From: an uncultured Sinobacteraceae bacterium
GTDB taxonomy: Bacteria > Pseudomonadota > Gammaproteobacteria > Nevskiales > Nevskiaceae
Length of the DNA stretch: 64,000 bases
Reading direction: 5' to 3'
NCBI GenBank assembly: GCA_903822975.1
Contig: CAIJRD010000002.1
Location: 248,001-312,000 of the forward strand
Shown here: positions 18,734 to 28,623 of the stretch, in pieces
How the letters are laid out: each line of letters begins with the position of its first letter
Numbering within the stretch: position 1 is the first letter of the stretch
Position numbers and translations under genes: made by a program
The notes under the pieces: model-generated
Seen by the model: the letters and a program-made list of their open reading frames with translations, nothing else
What the model was told of the DNA's origin: nothing
Database searches by the model: none

Positions 18734-19836
18734 TGAAAACCTCGCCGCTGTTGCTGGGATCTCTGCTGATGCTGACTTGCGCGGCCGCACAGGCCGAACG
18801 CGTCAAGGATCTGGTGGATGTCGAAGGCGTGCGCAGCAATCACCTGATCGGCTACGGCTTGGTGGTCGGTCTCGATGGCACCGGCGATCAGACCACACAG
18901 GCGCCGTTCACGGTGCAGAGTCTCGAAGCGATGCTGCGCCAACTCGGCGTCACCGTGCCGTCGAACGTCAACCCGCAGTTGAAGAATGTCGCGGCCGTCG
19001 CCGTGCATGCCGAGCTTCCCGCGTTCGCCAAGCTGGGTCAGGCGATTGATGTCACCGCATCTTCGATCGGCAATGCCGGCAGCCTGCGCGGCGGTTCGCT
19101 GCTGATGACGCCGCTGAAGGGCGCCGACGGACAAATCTACGCTGTCGCCCAGGGCAACGTCGTCGTCGGTGGTCTCGGTGTCTCGGCCAAGGACGGCTCG
19201 CGCATCTCGATCAATATTCCCAGTGTCGGTCGCGTGCCCGGTGGGGCTTCGGTCGAACGCGAAGTGCCGAACGATTTCAACAACGGCGGCGATCTGCTGC
19301 TGAACCTGCACACCGAAGATTTCACCACGGCTTCGCGCATGGCCGAGGCGATCAATCGCACGATGTCGGCGCCGGTGGCGCGCGCGATCGACGCGGTTAC
19401 GGTCGCGGTGAAAGCACCGAGCGATCTGAACGATCGCGTCAGCTTCCTCGCCACGCTCGAAAGTGTCGATGTCGACCCCGGCGAAGCACCGGCGCGCGTG
19501 ATCGTCAATTCGCGCACCGGCACCGTCGTCATCAGCAGCCAGGTTCGGGTGATGCCTGCGGCGGTGTCGCACGGCAATCTGTCGGTGACCATCACCGAGC
19601 GCTCGCAGGTAAGTCAGCCGGCGCCGTTCTCGAAGGGTACGACGCAGGTGGTGCCGGTGTCGGACATTCAGGTGAACCAGGCGCCGGCGCACATGTTCGT
19701 GTTCCAGGCCGGCATCAATCTCGATGACATCGTGCATGCGGTGAATCAGGTGGGTGCGGCACCCGGCGATCTGGTCGCGATTCTCGAAGCGCTCAAACAG
19801 GCCGGTGCACTGCGCGCCGAGCTGGTGGTGATCTAG
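18733..19836 (+). CDS. flgI: P-ring protein FlgI
   Basis: This 367-residue periplasmic P-ring subunit has a cleavable signal ([16 protein letters not shown]) and highly conserved stretches [41 protein letters not shown] and [18 protein letters not shown]. The ATG at 18733 overlaps the flgH stop as TGATG. flgJ begins at the next base after the stop. Confidence 0.97.
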   Translation: MKTSPLLLGSLLMLTCAAAQAERVKDLVDVEGVRSNHLIGYGLVVGLDGTGDQTTQAPFTVQSLEAMLRQLGVTVPSNVNPQLKNVAAVAVHAELPAFAKLGQAIDVTASSIGNAGSLRGGSLLMTPLKGADGQIYAVAQGNVVVGGLGVSAKDGSRISINIPSVGRVPGGASVEREVPNDFNNGGDLLLNLHTEDFTTASRMAEAINRTMSAPVARAIDAVTVAVKAPSDLNDRVSFLATLESVDVDPGEAPARVIVNSRTGTVVISSQVRVMPAAVSHGNLSVTITERSQVSQPAPFSKGTTQVVPVSDIQVNQAPAHMFVFQAGINLDDIVHAVNQVGAAPGDLVAILEALKQAGALRAELVVI

Positions 19837-20739
19837 ATGGTCGCCGGCCCGGTCAATCCGGCCGTCGACGGCGGCGCACGCGCGTCCGCGGTTACTGATT
19901 TCGATCAGTACGCCAAGCTGCGCGCCGGTGCCAAGACCAACGATCCGCGCGCACTCAAGCAGGCCGCGCAGCAGTTCGAAGCGCTGTTCACCGAGATGCT
20001 GCTGAAGAGTTCCAACCAGACCAAGTTCGGTGACGACCTGACCGGATCGCAAGGCGATTTCTACAAGGATCTGTACAACCAGCAGCTCGCCTCGCATCTG
20101 TCGTCGGGCAAGGGCATGGGCCTGGCCGACATGCTGGTGCGTCAGCTCAATGGCGTACCCGGACATTCGACCAGCAACGGCACATTGAAAATGCCGAGCA
20201 CGCATGCAGCGAGTGCCGCCAGCAACAGCGACGTCGTCGCGCCGTCGAAATCGGCGCAGGAATTCGTCGATACGATTCGCCCGCATGCCGAGAAGGCCGC
20301 CGCCGAACTCGGCGTGCCGGCGCGTGCCTTGATCGCACAAGCCGCATTGGAAACCGGCTGGGGTCAACACATGGCCAAGCGCAAGGACGGCAGTGCAGGG
20401 CTCAATTTGTTCGGCATCAAAGCCGGTGCTGCGACCAGCGACGTCACCAACCAGGCCACGCGCGAATTCAAGAACGGCCAATGGGTCAGCGAGCCGGCGA
20501 GTTTCCGTGCGTACAAATCGGTCGGAGCGGCGTTCGACGACTACGTCAGTTTCCTGAAATCGAATCCGCGCTACACCGAAGCGCTGCGCAATGGCAGCGG
20601 CAGCGTCGGCGGTTTCGTCAGCGGTCTGCAGAAGGCCGGCTACGCCACCGACCCGCACTACGCGCAGAAGCTGCTGAAGATCGCCTACGGCACGCAGATG
20701 GCCAGCACCTACGACGGCGCCAGCCGCAACAGCGTCTAA
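19837..20739 (+). CDS. flgJ: Rod cap and peptidoglycan hydrolase FlgJ
   Basis: This 300-residue bifunctional protein has an N-terminal rod-capping domain (residues 30-105, LKQAAQQFEALFTEMLLKSS). The C-terminal glucosaminidase/muramidase domain (residues 145-295) has the catalytic Glu in AALETGWGQ and the motif AGLNLFGIKAG. It cuts peptidoglycan so that the rod can pass. The start codon directly abuts the flgI stop, and flgK follows after 13 bases. Confidence 0.96.
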   Translation: MVAGPVNPAVDGGARASAVTDFDQYAKLRAGAKTNDPRALKQAAQQFEALFTEMLLKSSNQTKFGDDLTGSQGDFYKDLYNQQLASHLSSGKGMGLADMLVRQLNGVPGHSTSNGTLKMPSTHAASAASNSDVVAPSKSAQEFVDTIRPHAEKAAAELGVPARALIAQAALETGWGQHMAKRKDGSAGLNLFGIKAGAATSDVTNQATREFKNGQWVSEPASFRAYKSVGAAFDDYVSFLKSNPRYTEALRNGSGSVGGFVSGLQKAGYATDPHYAQKLLKIAYGTQMASTYDGASRNSV

Positions 20740-20752
20740 AGAGGAACGAGTT

Positions 20753-22642
20753 ATGAGCGACATGCTGAACATCGGCAGCTCGGCGCTGCTGGCTTATCGC
20801 ACCGCCTTGAACGTGGTCAGCCAGAACATCGCCAACGCCAACACCACCGGATACTCGCGTCAGCGCGTGGACCTGCAGAGTGTGCCCGGTGCGACCTCGC
20901 CGAACGCGAGTGTCGGCAACGGCGTCACCGTGCAGACCGTGCAGCGACTCGGCGATGGCTTCCTGCAGCAGCAGTTGGTTGCCGACGACAGCAGCTACAA
21001 CCGCATCAACACGTTTCAGACTTACGCCGCACAGGCCGACAGCCTGCTGTCGGCGGCCCACGCCGGTCTGTCTGCGCCGCTGCAGCAGTTCGCCACCGCG
21101 CTGAATGGTCTGGCTTCCGACCCGAGTTCGAGTGCTGCGCGTCAGACCCTGCTGAGCAGCGCACAATCGCTCAGCGGCACGTTCAATTCGCTGCAGCAGC
21201 AATTGAGCGGGCTCGAGGATCAGAGCAATAGCGACCTGTCGACCGCGGTCGGCCAGATCAACACCTACGCCAGCCAGCTGGCCACGTTGAACGGACTCAT
21301 CAGCCAGGCGACCGCGCAGGGCAATGGTCAGCAACCGAACGATCTGCTCGATCAGCGTGATCAACTCCTGAGAAACCTGGGTTCGGCGGTTGGCATCAGC
21401 ACCACCAGCAATGCCGACGGCTCGGTCAACGTCTTCGTCGGCAACGGTCAGGCGCTGGTGCTCGGCAACACCGCCAATTCGATGTCGCTGCAGCCGGACG
21501 TTTACGGTCAGAGCCAGGATCTGGTGCTGAACAGCGGCAGCACCAAGACCGTCGTCACCAACGCCGTCTCCGGCGGCAACGTCGGCGGCTTGCTCGACGT
21601 GCGCCGCGAAGTGCTCGATCCGGCGATGAACCAACTCGGCCAGCTCGCCACGGCGATGGCCAGCGCCGTCAACGCACAGCATGCGCAGGGCATGGACCAG
21701 TACGGCCAGCTGGGCGGCGCGCTGTTCACGCAGCCACTGCCGCAGGTGAGCGCCGCGAGCAGCAACAGCGGTAGCGCCAGTGTGGCCGCGAGCGTCAGCG
21801 ACGCCAGCGCACTCGGCACATCTGACTACGTGCTGAAATTCGACGGCTCGCAATGGTCGCTGAGCGATCGCAGCAGCGGTGCGACGGTGCCGATGACCGG
21901 CGCAGGCACCTCCGCGAGTCCGTTCAAGGCCGCGGGCGTCAGCCTGGTCGTCAGCGGCAGCGCTGCGGCCGGCGACCGCTATCTGGTACAACCCACGCAT
22001 TCCGCCGCCGCACAAATCGGCACCGCGATCACCGACGTGCGCCGCATCGCGGCTGCGTCGCCGGTGCAGACCAAGGCAGTTGCCGGCAACAGTGGTTCCG
22101 GCACCATCGGCTCGGCCAGTGTGCTCGACGCCAGCAACAGCGCGCTGCTGAGCACCGCAACGATTCAGTTCACCAGTGCCAGCACCTACAGCGTCAACGG
22201 GGCCGGCAGCTACGCCTACGTGTCCGGCGGCGACATCGATGTCAACGGCCTGCGCGTGCAGATCAGCGGTGTGCCGGCCAACGGCGACAGTTTCACGCTC
22301 AGTGCCAACAGCGGCAGCAGCGGCGACAACAGCAATGCGAAGGCGCTGGCGGCACTCGGCAATGCCAAGCTGCTGAATGGCGGCACCGATACGTTCTCGA
22401 CTGCCAATGCCTCGCTGGTCTCGCAGACCGGTGCCGCGGCGGCGTCCGCACAGAGTCAGCTCACTGCGCAGGGCGCGATCCGCGATCAGGCGCAGACCTC
22501 GCGCGATTCGATGGCCGGCGTCAACCTCGATGAAGAGGCGGCGGACATGATGCGCTTCCAGCAGGCGTATCAAGCCGCCGCGCAGGTGATCGCCACATCC
22601 AACACCTTGTTCCAGTCGCTGCTCAGCGCGGTACACGGTTAA
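20753..22642 (+). CDS. flgK: Hook-filament junction protein FlgK
   Basis: This 629-residue first junction protein has MLNIGSSALLAYRTALN with SQNIANANTTGYSRQRV at the N-terminus and VNLDEEAADMMRFQQAYQAAAQVI at the C-terminus, the two axial helices. The middle is Ser/Ala-rich, as usual for FlgK in this group. GAGGAACGAG lies before the ATG. FlgN is its likely chaperone. Confidence 0.96.
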   Translation: MSDMLNIGSSALLAYRTALNVVSQNIANANTTGYSRQRVDLQSVPGATSPNASVGNGVTVQTVQRLGDGFLQQQLVADDSSYNRINTFQTYAAQADSLLSAAHAGLSAPLQQFATALNGLASDPSSSAARQTLLSSAQSLSGTFNSLQQQLSGLEDQSNSDLSTAVGQINTYASQLATLNGLISQATAQGNGQQPNDLLDQRDQLLRNLGSAVGISTTSNADGSVNVFVGNGQALVLGNTANSMSLQPDVYGQSQDLVLNSGSTKTVVTNAVSGGNVGGLLDVRREVLDPAMNQLGQLATAMASAVNAQHAQGMDQYGQLGGALFTQPLPQVSAASSNSGSASVAASVSDASALGTSDYVLKFDGSQWSLSDRSSGATVPMTGAGTSASPFKAAGVSLVVSGSAAAGDRYLVQPTHSAAAQIGTAITDVRRIAAASPVQTKAVAGNSGSGTIGSASVLDASNSALLSTATIQFTSASTYSVNGAGSYAYVSGGDIDVNGLRVQISGVPANGDSFTLSANSGSSGDNSNAKALAALGNAKLLNGGTDTFSTANASLVSQTGAAAASAQSQLTAQGAIRDQAQTSRDSMAGVNLDEEAADMMRFQQAYQAAAQVIATSNTLFQSLLSAVHG

Positions 22643-22663
22643 ACCTTTTTCAGGAGTACGGCC

Positions 22664-23860
22664 ATGATGCGCATCGCCTCGTCCGCGTTCTACCAGACCG
22701 CGGTCAACACCATCGACAACAACCAGAACACACTGGCCAAGCTGCAGACGCAGATGAGCAGCAGTTTGCGCATGCAGACCGCGGCGGACGATCCGGCTGC
22801 GGCCGGGCAGGTGCTGGGCATCGACAAGTCGATGTCGGATGTCAGCCAGTGGCAGTCGAACGCAACCGCGCTGAACAACAGCCTCGGCCTCGAAGACAAC
22901 GCCTTGAGCGCGGTAACCACCGCGCTGGGCCAGATCCAGACACTCGCGCTGCAAGCGAACAACGCCACGCTCGGCGCCAGCGATCGCCAGGCGATCGCAC
23001 AACAGATGCAACAGCAGTACAACGTGCTGCTGCAGCAAGCCAACACGCAGGACAGCAACGGTCGCTATCTGTTTGCCGGCACCAACGATGGCAGCGCGCC
23101 ATTTACGCAGACTGCGAGTGGTGTGAGCTACGGCGGCAACAGCAACCTGCGCACCTTGAGCGTTGGCCCTACCAGCGAAATCGCAGCCGGTGATCCGGGC
23201 GATGCGGTGTTCATGCAGATGCGCAGCGGCGACGGCGCGATCAGCGTCGGTGCGGCCAGTGGCAATACCGGGACGGCATCGCTGACCGCCGCACAGGTCA
23301 CCGATCCGACACGCTGGGATTCTGCCGCGTACACGCTGAGTTTCAGCGGCGGTCAGTACCAAGTCACCGATTCTTCAAACACCGTGATCAGTTCCGGCGC
23401 GTATACCGCCGGTACGGCGATCCAGTTTCGCGGCGCCTCGGTGACGCTCAGCGGCACGCCGGCGGATGGCGACAGCTTCAGCGTCGGCGGCAGCAGTACG
23501 CAAGATCTGTTCAGCGGCGTGCAGAACCTGATCAACCTGGTGAAGTCGCCGCAAACCACCGCCGCGCAACGCGCGCAGACGCAGACCGCGATGTATGGCG
23601 CGCTGCAATCGCTGAGCGGGGCACAGGCACAAATATTGAGCGTGCAGTCGGGTGTGGGTGCGCGCGAGCAAAGTGTCACGGCGACCACGACACAGCTGCA
23701 GGCCCGTGCAACGCAATTAAAGTCCGTGTTGTCCAGCGTGCAGGATCTCGACTTCGCCGCGGCGACGGCCGAGTTCAGCAAGACGCAGCTGACACTGCAG
23801 GCGGCGGAGCAAAGCTACGTGACGATTCAGGGCATGAGCCTGTTCAATTATCTGAAGTAG
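22664..23860 (+). CDS. flgL: Hook-filament junction protein FlgL
   Basis: This 398-residue second junction protein is flagellin-like at both ends: MRIASSAFYQTAVNTIDNNQ near the start and QDLDFAAATAEFSKTQLTLQAAEQSYVTIQGMSLFNYLK-type residues at the end. CAGGAG precedes two adjacent ATGs (22664 and 22667); either could be used. It ends about 50 bases before the sigma-28 promoter of fliC. Confidence 0.95.
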   Translation: MMRIASSAFYQTAVNTIDNNQNTLAKLQTQMSSSLRMQTAADDPAAAGQVLGIDKSMSDVSQWQSNATALNNSLGLEDNALSAVTTALGQIQTLALQANNATLGASDRQAIAQQMQQQYNVLLQQANTQDSNGRYLFAGTNDGSAPFTQTASGVSYGGNSNLRTLSVGPTSEIAAGDPGDAVFMQMRSGDGAISVGAASGNTGTASLTAAQVTDPTRWDSAAYTLSFSGGQYQVTDSSNTVISSGAYTAGTAIQFRGASVTLSGTPADGDSFSVGGSSTQDLFSGVQNLINLVKSPQTTAAQRAQTQTAMYGALQSLSGAQAQILSVQSGVGAREQSVTATTTQLQARATQLKSVLSSVQDLDFAAATAEFSKTQLTLQAAEQSYVTIQGMSLFNYLK

Positions 23861-23910
23861 CCGCCGGTCGGTCGTGCTGCGCCGCTCATCCCAGCAGTCA
23901 CTGATCGGCA

Positions 23911-23937
23911 TCAAGAAACTGAAGGTGACTCCGCTAA
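23911..23937 (+). promoter_or_regulatory. Sigma-28 (FliA) promoter of fliC
   Basis: The -35 is TCAAGAAA (23911-23918), the spacer is 11 bases and the -10 is TCCGCTAA (23930-23937). The CCGCTAA end matches the flgM and EAL-gene promoters in this window. The leader to the fliC ATG is about 95 bases. Confidence 0.85.
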
Positions 23938-24040
23938 CTCTTCCAGCACAAGACGTAACGCCCCTCCCGGGAAACGTCGATGCGATCCGACCGGACTGCC
24001 GGCCGGTTACCAAAGCCCAGTCAGTCTAAGGAGAGTACCC

Positions 24041-25435
24041 GTGAGCCTTATCGTAAACACCAACCTTGCATCGCTGGCGACACAGAATTATCTGTCGACC
24101 ACGCAGACCCAGCTGTCCAAAGCAACGCAGCGTCTGGCCTCTGGCCTGCGCATCAACAGCGCTGCCGACGACGCCGCCGGTTTCGCCATCTCGCAGCGCA
24201 TGACCGCCCAGGTCAACGGCGCCACCGCCGCGATCCAGAACACCAACAACGCAGTGTCGCTTGCGCAGACCGCGCAGGGTTCGCTGTCGGAAATCACCAA
24301 CAACCTGCAGCGCGTTCGTCAGCTGGCGGTTGAGTCGGCCAACGCCACCAACAGCGCAAGCGACCGCCAGTCGCTGAACAACGAAGCCCAGCAGCTGCTG
24401 AAGGAAGTCGATCGCGTTGCCTCGTCGTCGTCCTTCAACGGCGTGAAGCTGCTCGACGGTTCGTTCAGCGCCCAGCAGTTCCAGGTCGGCGCGAATGCCG
24501 GCGACACCATCACGGTGGCCTCGATCAGCAGCGCGCGCATCGGCTCGCTGGGTCAGGGCTACCTGGCGCAGACCTCCAGCACCTCGGTTTCGGCCATCTC
24601 CGGCGCCGGTCAGCTGACCATCAACGGCACCGACGTCTATGCCGGCACCGCGATTGGTGGTGATGCGCAGTCGGTCGTCAACGCGGTCAACAACGCCGGC
24701 ATCACCGGCATCACCGCCAGCGCCGCCGCCACCTCGGTGACGGGTACTGCCGGTACGGGCACCGCCGGTCATGCCGGTGCGATCACCATCAACGGTGTCA
24801 ACACCGCGTCGGTCACTGCCACCGGTGTGGCGTCAACCGATCTGGCGAACAGCATCTCGGCGATCAACAACATCAGCGCCGCCACCGGTGTCACCGCCTC
24901 GAACGTCGGCAGCGCCCTGAAGCTGACCGCAGTCGATGGTCGCAACATCACCGTCGCCTACGGCGGCACGCTGACTGCTGCTGATGTCTCCGGTTCGGCT
25001 GCCGGCACGACCTCGTCGACGGTGCAGCTGAGCTCGAGCAACTCGACCGCGCTGACGGTCGGTGGCTCGGTGAGCTTCGGCTTCGCCGCCAGCACCAACG
25101 CCAGCCAGTCCGGCACGGCGCTGTCGAACCTCGACATCTCGACCGTGAACGGCGCCACCAGCGCGCTGACCTCGATCGACAACGCACTCAACACGATCAA
25201 CACGAGCAACGGCAACCTGGGCGCATATCAGAACCGCTTCCAGTCGGCAGTCGCCAATCTGCAGAGCACTTCGCAGAACCTGACGGCCGCCCGTTCAACG
25301 ATTCAGGATGCGGACTTCGCATCTGAAACGGCGAACGAAACCCGCGCATCGGTGCTTCAGCAGGCGGGTGTCGCAGTACTCGGCCAGGCCAACTCTGGAC
25401 CGCAGCAGATCCTCTCTCTGCTGCAGCATCTGTAA
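24041..25435 (+). CDS. fliC: Flagellin FliC
   Basis: This 464-residue filament subunit has conserved D0/D1 ends: IVNTNLASLATQNYL, RLASGLRINSAADDAAGFAI, and at the C-terminus STIQDADFASETANETRASV then ILSLLQHL. The middle (about residues 175-330) is Ala/Thr/Ser/Gly-rich and holds two stretches like the flagellin IN motif (ITINGVNTASVTATGVAS and LTAVDGRNITVAYGG). AAGGAGA precedes the ATG. It is transcribed singly from a sigma-28 promoter and followed by a strong hairpin. Only one flagellin gene is in this window. Confidence 0.97.
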   Translation: MSLIVNTNLASLATQNYLSTTQTQLSKATQRLASGLRINSAADDAAGFAISQRMTAQVNGATAAIQNTNNAVSLAQTAQGSLSEITNNLQRVRQLAVESANATNSASDRQSLNNEAQQLLKEVDRVASSSSFNGVKLLDGSFSAQQFQVGANAGDTITVASISSARIGSLGQGYLAQTSSTSVSAISGAGQLTINGTDVYAGTAIGGDAQSVVNAVNNAGITGITASAAATSVTGTAGTGTAGHAGAITINGVNTASVTATGVASTDLANSISAINNISAATGVTASNVGSALKLTAVDGRNITVAYGGTLTAADVSGSAAGTTSSTVQLSSSNSTALTVGGSVSFGFAASTNASQSGTALSNLDISTVNGATSALTSIDNALNTINTSNGNLGAYQNRFQSAVANLQSTSQNLTAARSTIQDADFASETANETRASVLQQAGVAVLGQANSGPQQILSLLQHL

Positions 25436-25455
25436 GAGTCGGGCAGGTCGTAACA

Positions 25456-25485
25456 CCCCATGCCGGCATCGCTGCCGGCATGGGG
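25456..25485 (+). terminator. fliC hairpin terminator
   Basis: The perfect 13-bp stem CCCCATGCCGGCA / TGCCGGCATGGGG has a TCGC loop and lies 21 bases after the fliC stop. It is followed by ATTTG rather than a long T run, so it may serve as mRNA stabiliser as well as terminator. Confidence 0.8.
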
Positions 25486-25548
25486 ATTTGGCCGTTCAGG
25501 GGTTGAAGAAAACTCGCTGACGGCAGCTTGTTTGATGAGGGCGGCACG

Positions 25549-25965
25549 ATGACCGATGCCATCACCCCAGTTGGATCGAACGCCATTGAATTGAATCTTC
25601 CTGGATTGAATTCGAATGGCGTCAACCCTATTCCGGCCGCAGCGGACCTGAGTCCGCGCGCCACCAATTTTCCAGTCGTACCCGCAACCGGCGCAACGCT
25701 GGACGTCCGCGCAGCGTCGGCGAGCCAGCCGCCGGCTGCCACCGAGCAGCAGCTCGAATCCGCTGCCGCCGCAATCGCCGGCTCGTCCGAAGCCAAGCAA
25801 ACCGATTTGCGCTTTCAGATCGACAAGGTCACCCAGCAGCTGGTGATGTCGGTGATCGACAGCAAGGACGGCAGGGTGTTGTTGCAGGTTCCCGGACCCG
25901 AAGCGCTCAGCATTGCGCAATCTCTCGAAACACGGCAATTGCAGTTGCTCGACCGCAAGGCCTAG
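25549..25965 (+). CDS. flaG: FlaG family protein
   Basis: This 138-residue protein has a variable N-terminal half and a conserved C-terminal FlaG domain: LRFQIDKVTQQLVMSVIDSKDG then VLLQVPGPEALSIAQSLE. FlaG affects filament length in polar-flagellated bacteria; its exact mechanism is not settled. The ATG at 25549 follows GAGGGCGG; an upstream TTG at 25528 is unlikely. fliD starts 9 bases after the stop. Confidence 0.9.
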   Translation: MTDAITPVGSNAIELNLPGLNSNGVNPIPAAADLSPRATNFPVVPATGATLDVRAASASQPPAATEQQLESAAAAIAGSSEAKQTDLRFQIDKVTQQLVMSVIDSKDGRVLLQVPGPEALSIAQSLETRQLQLLDRKA

Positions 25966-25974
25966 GAGCTTTCC

Positions 25975-27375
25975 ATGAGTGTCAGTCTCACCACCATCGG
26001 CAGCAGCGCCGCCGCGACCGGCACCGTCACCTCGACCGGTATCGGTTCGGGCCTGGATATCAACAGCATCGTCACGTCTCTGGTCAATGCGGAAATCAAT
26101 CCGCAGAAGACCTTGCTGACGACGACGCAGACCAACGACCAGACCACGATCTCGGCATTCGGCGCGCTGTCTTCGGCGCTGGCGACCTTGCAGACCGCGA
26201 CCGACGCGCTGACCACCGGCCATGCGCTGAACGCGATGAAGGCCAGCTCCAGCAATAGCAGCGCACTCAGTGCGACCACCACCAACCAGGCGGTGAGCGG
26301 TAGCTATCAGGTGTCGGTCACGCAGTTGGCGCAGGCCAACACGCTGGTCTCCGGCGTTTACAGTACTGCGGATTCCGAAGTGGGGACCGGCAGCTTCGCG
26401 ATCAGTGCCGGCGGCGGCAGCTTTAACGTCACGCTCGGTGCGGGCAGCGACAGCCTCGCCAACCTGCGCGATGCGATCAACAGCGCCGATGACAACACCG
26501 GCGTGAGTGCGAGCATCGTCTACGCAAAAGACGGCGCGCGTCTGCTACTGACGGCGCAGCAGAGCGGCACCGCCAACGCGGTGTCGGTCACCACCACTGC
26601 GGCAACGTTCACGACGCTGACGCCGGCCGCCGATGCCAAGCTCACCGTCGCCGGCTTCGATGTAACCAGCGCCAGCAACATCGTCAGCAACGCTATCGAT
26701 GGTGTGACGCTGAACCTGACGCAGATGACCACCAGTCCGGTGACGGTGTCGGTTGCGGCCGACAGCAGTGCGGCAACGACGGCGGTACAAAGTTTCGTCA
26801 CCGCCTACAACGCCGTGCAGTCGCTGTTGTCCACCGATACCGCCTACACGCCGGCCAGCAGCACCTCGACTACCGGCAGCGCCGGACCCTTGCAGGGCGA
26901 CAGCGCGACGATGTCGCTGATGCGGCGCCTGTCAACGCTGATCGGTGTGACCGGCGGCAGTGGTGGAATCAATTCGCTGGCCGATCTCGGCATCACCAGC
27001 GATCCAACCAGCACCACCGGCGCGCTGACAGTCGACGCGACCAAGCTCGCGAGTGTGTTGCAGCAGAATTCAGCCGGCGCCAAGAATCTGTTCTCCGGCG
27101 CCACCGGACTCGGCACCCAACTGAACAGCGTGCTCGACGGCTACATCGGCCCGGGCGGGTTGATCGGTACCAAGACCTCGCTGTTGCAGGATCAGCTGAC
27201 GACGATCAGCGGCAAGCTCGATTCCTTGACGACGCGCTCGACCCAGCTCACCGCGCAGTACTCCGCGCAGTTCAACGCGATGGATGCAATCGTTGCCGGC
27301 TACAAGAACACTTCGAGTCTGTTGACGCAGTTGTACGCGCCGCGCACCACCGATGCATCCGGCAACAGCAATTGA
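25975..27375 (+). CDS. fliD: Filament cap protein FliD
   Basis: This 466-residue cap protein sits at the filament tip and guides flagellin insertion. The N-terminal hallmark is TGIGSGLDINSIVTSLVNAE followed by an Ala/Thr/Ser-rich coiled region. FliD_C features include LTAQQSGTANAV, LTQMTTSPVTVSV and the C-terminal helix LTAQYSAQFNAMDAIVAGYKN. It lies in a flaG-fliD-fliS unit. Confidence 0.96.
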   Translation: MSVSLTTIGSSAAATGTVTSTGIGSGLDINSIVTSLVNAEINPQKTLLTTTQTNDQTTISAFGALSSALATLQTATDALTTGHALNAMKASSSNSSALSATTTNQAVSGSYQVSVTQLAQANTLVSGVYSTADSEVGTGSFAISAGGGSFNVTLGAGSDSLANLRDAINSADDNTGVSASIVYAKDGARLLLTAQQSGTANAVSVTTTAATFTTLTPAADAKLTVAGFDVTSASNIVSNAIDGVTLNLTQMTTSPVTVSVAADSSAATTAVQSFVTAYNAVQSLLSTDTAYTPASSTSTTGSAGPLQGDSATMSLMRRLSTLIGVTGGSGGINSLADLGITSDPTSTTGALTVDATKLASVLQQNSAGAKNLFSGATGLGTQLNSVLDGYIGPGGLIGTKTSLLQDQLTTISGKLDSLTTRSTQLTAQYSAQFNAMDAIVAGYKNTSSLLTQLYAPRTTDASGNSN

Positions 27376-27437
27376 ACCTCAAGTTTTCGGCGTCCGGGCC
27401 GATTCAGTAGGTGTCGTCACCCAACCGGAATGCAGCC

Positions 27438-27833
27438 ATGTCAGTGCCTAATCTTGCCGCGCTTCGTCAGTATCGGAGTTCGGGCGTTACCTCTCAGATC
27501 AGCGACGCATCGCCGCATCGGCTGATCGCCATGTTGTACGACGGCGCACTCGAGCGGCTGGCGCTGGCGGCTTCGGGGATTACCTGGAACAACCTCGACG
27601 CCAAGCTGCGCGGCATCGACTCGACCATGGCGATCATCGAGCACCTGTTGTGCGTGCTCGACTACAAGGCCGGTGGTGACATTGCCAGCCGACTCGCCGC
27701 GCTGTACGACTACATGATGCGGCGCCTGCTGCAGGCCAAGCTCAATAACGATCTCGCGGCCGTCAACGAAGTGACGAAGTTGATGCGCACGCTGCAGTCC
27801 GGCTGGGACGCAATCGCGCCGAAAGTCGGCTGA
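27438..27833 (+). CDS. fliS: Flagellin chaperone FliS
   Basis: This 131-residue cytosolic helical bundle binds the C-terminus of FliC before export. Family residues include LRQYRSSGVTSQISDASPHRLI, MLYDGALERLALA and LAALYDYMMRRLLQAKLNND. The ATG at 27438 fits family length; a GTG at 27411 would add 9 residues. It is followed by the PilZ-like gene. Confidence 0.95.
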   Translation: MSVPNLAALRQYRSSGVTSQISDASPHRLIAMLYDGALERLALAASGITWNNLDAKLRGIDSTMAIIEHLLCVLDYKAGGDIASRLAALYDYMMRRLLQAKLNNDLAAVNEVTKLMRTLQSGWDAIAPKVG

Positions 27834-27903
27834 GCCGGGACGCGCCTTAGCGGGTCCGCGGCTTGCAGGGAGTACAGGCCGAGCCTGGCAGGAGAGACCC
27901 CAC

Positions 27904-28497
27904 ATGCACGCCGCGACCGATTCCCACAGCGATGGCATCAGCTATCGCAAGAAAATGCCCCTGCGCTGGACCACGCTGAGCGAACTGCCTGGCGTGGTCG
28001 AAGCCGAGCGGTATGCCGAGGCGAACGCACGGGTTCTTGCAGCGGTGGCCCTGCTCGAAGAACACGTACAGGTCGGCGACGAACCGTCGCCGCACGAACT
28101 GGAACTGCAACGCATCCATCAGAAGCTCAATCTGCTGATCGAGATGTTCGGCGGCTTCCTGAGTCAGCAGATCACGCGGCCGGAGGAAACGCCGGTGCGG
28201 CTGTCGTGGCGCAACATTTCTTGGGATGCGCCGGAGAGCGCGCCAACAGGTTCGCTTGCAATCGGCACGCTCGGCCTGGTCGAGCTGCAGCTCAGTGCCT
28301 TGCTTCCACAGTTGCTGCGATTACCGGCGCGCATCGTTGCCAACCATGATGGCGTCGTCAGCGCCGAGTTCGATGCGCTCGGAGAGGTCGGTCAACGCGC
28401 ACTCGAGCGGCACGTCTTCATGTGGCATCGACGTGAGGTCGCGGAAACCCGACAGCCGGCTCGCCACGTCGCGCGCGAAAATCGCGAAGCGCCATAA
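27904..28497 (+). CDS. Atypical PilZ-like flagellar-locus protein
   Basis: This 197-residue protein occupies the place where Xanthomonadales carry a PilZ-domain protein between fliS and rpoN. It starts with a charged helical region (residues 35-90, LAAVALLEEHVQVGDEPSPHE to LLIEMFGGFL), followed by a beta-rich segment (VRLSWRNISWDAP, then LGLVELQLSALLPQLLRLPARI). The canonical c-di-GMP residues RxxxR and (D/N)xSxxG are not visible, so c-di-GMP binding may be lost. It may act in motility control; the call rests on position and overall layout. Confidence 0.6.
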   Translation: MHAATDSHSDGISYRKKMPLRWTTLSELPGVVEAERYAEANARVLAAVALLEEHVQVGDEPSPHELELQRIHQKLNLLIEMFGGFLSQQITRPEETPVRLSWRNISWDAPESAPTGSLAIGTLGLVELQLSALLPQLLRLPARIVANHDGVVSAEFDALGEVGQRALERHVFMWHRREVAETRQPARHVARENREAP

Positions 28498-28623
28498 AAC
28501 TGCCGCATAACCCCTCGTTCGCTACCGCCTACCGGCAACAGGGCTTTTAGCGGCATTTACCTAGCCAAAACCGATGAATCAGTCTCTAAGATTGGCCCAC
28601 GTCAATCACATCCAGAGACCGCA

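Noticed and set aside
18382-23362. Very long minus-strand open frames opposite flgH-flgL (up to 914 codons)
   Set aside because: Their products are His/Arg/Gly-rich with no domain, and they lie exactly antisense to well-identified flagellar genes; they are a by-product of high third-position GC.
25506-25532. A sigma-28 promoter before flaG
   Set aside because: TGAAGAAA resembles the fliC -35, but the sequence 11 bases on (GCAGCTTG) is a poor -10.
28546-28553. TTAGCGGC (minus-strand sigma-28 -10) before the regulator gene
   Set aside because: No -35-like TAAAG or TCAAG sequence lies 11 bases away, and the direction would be antisense to the PilZ-like gene.
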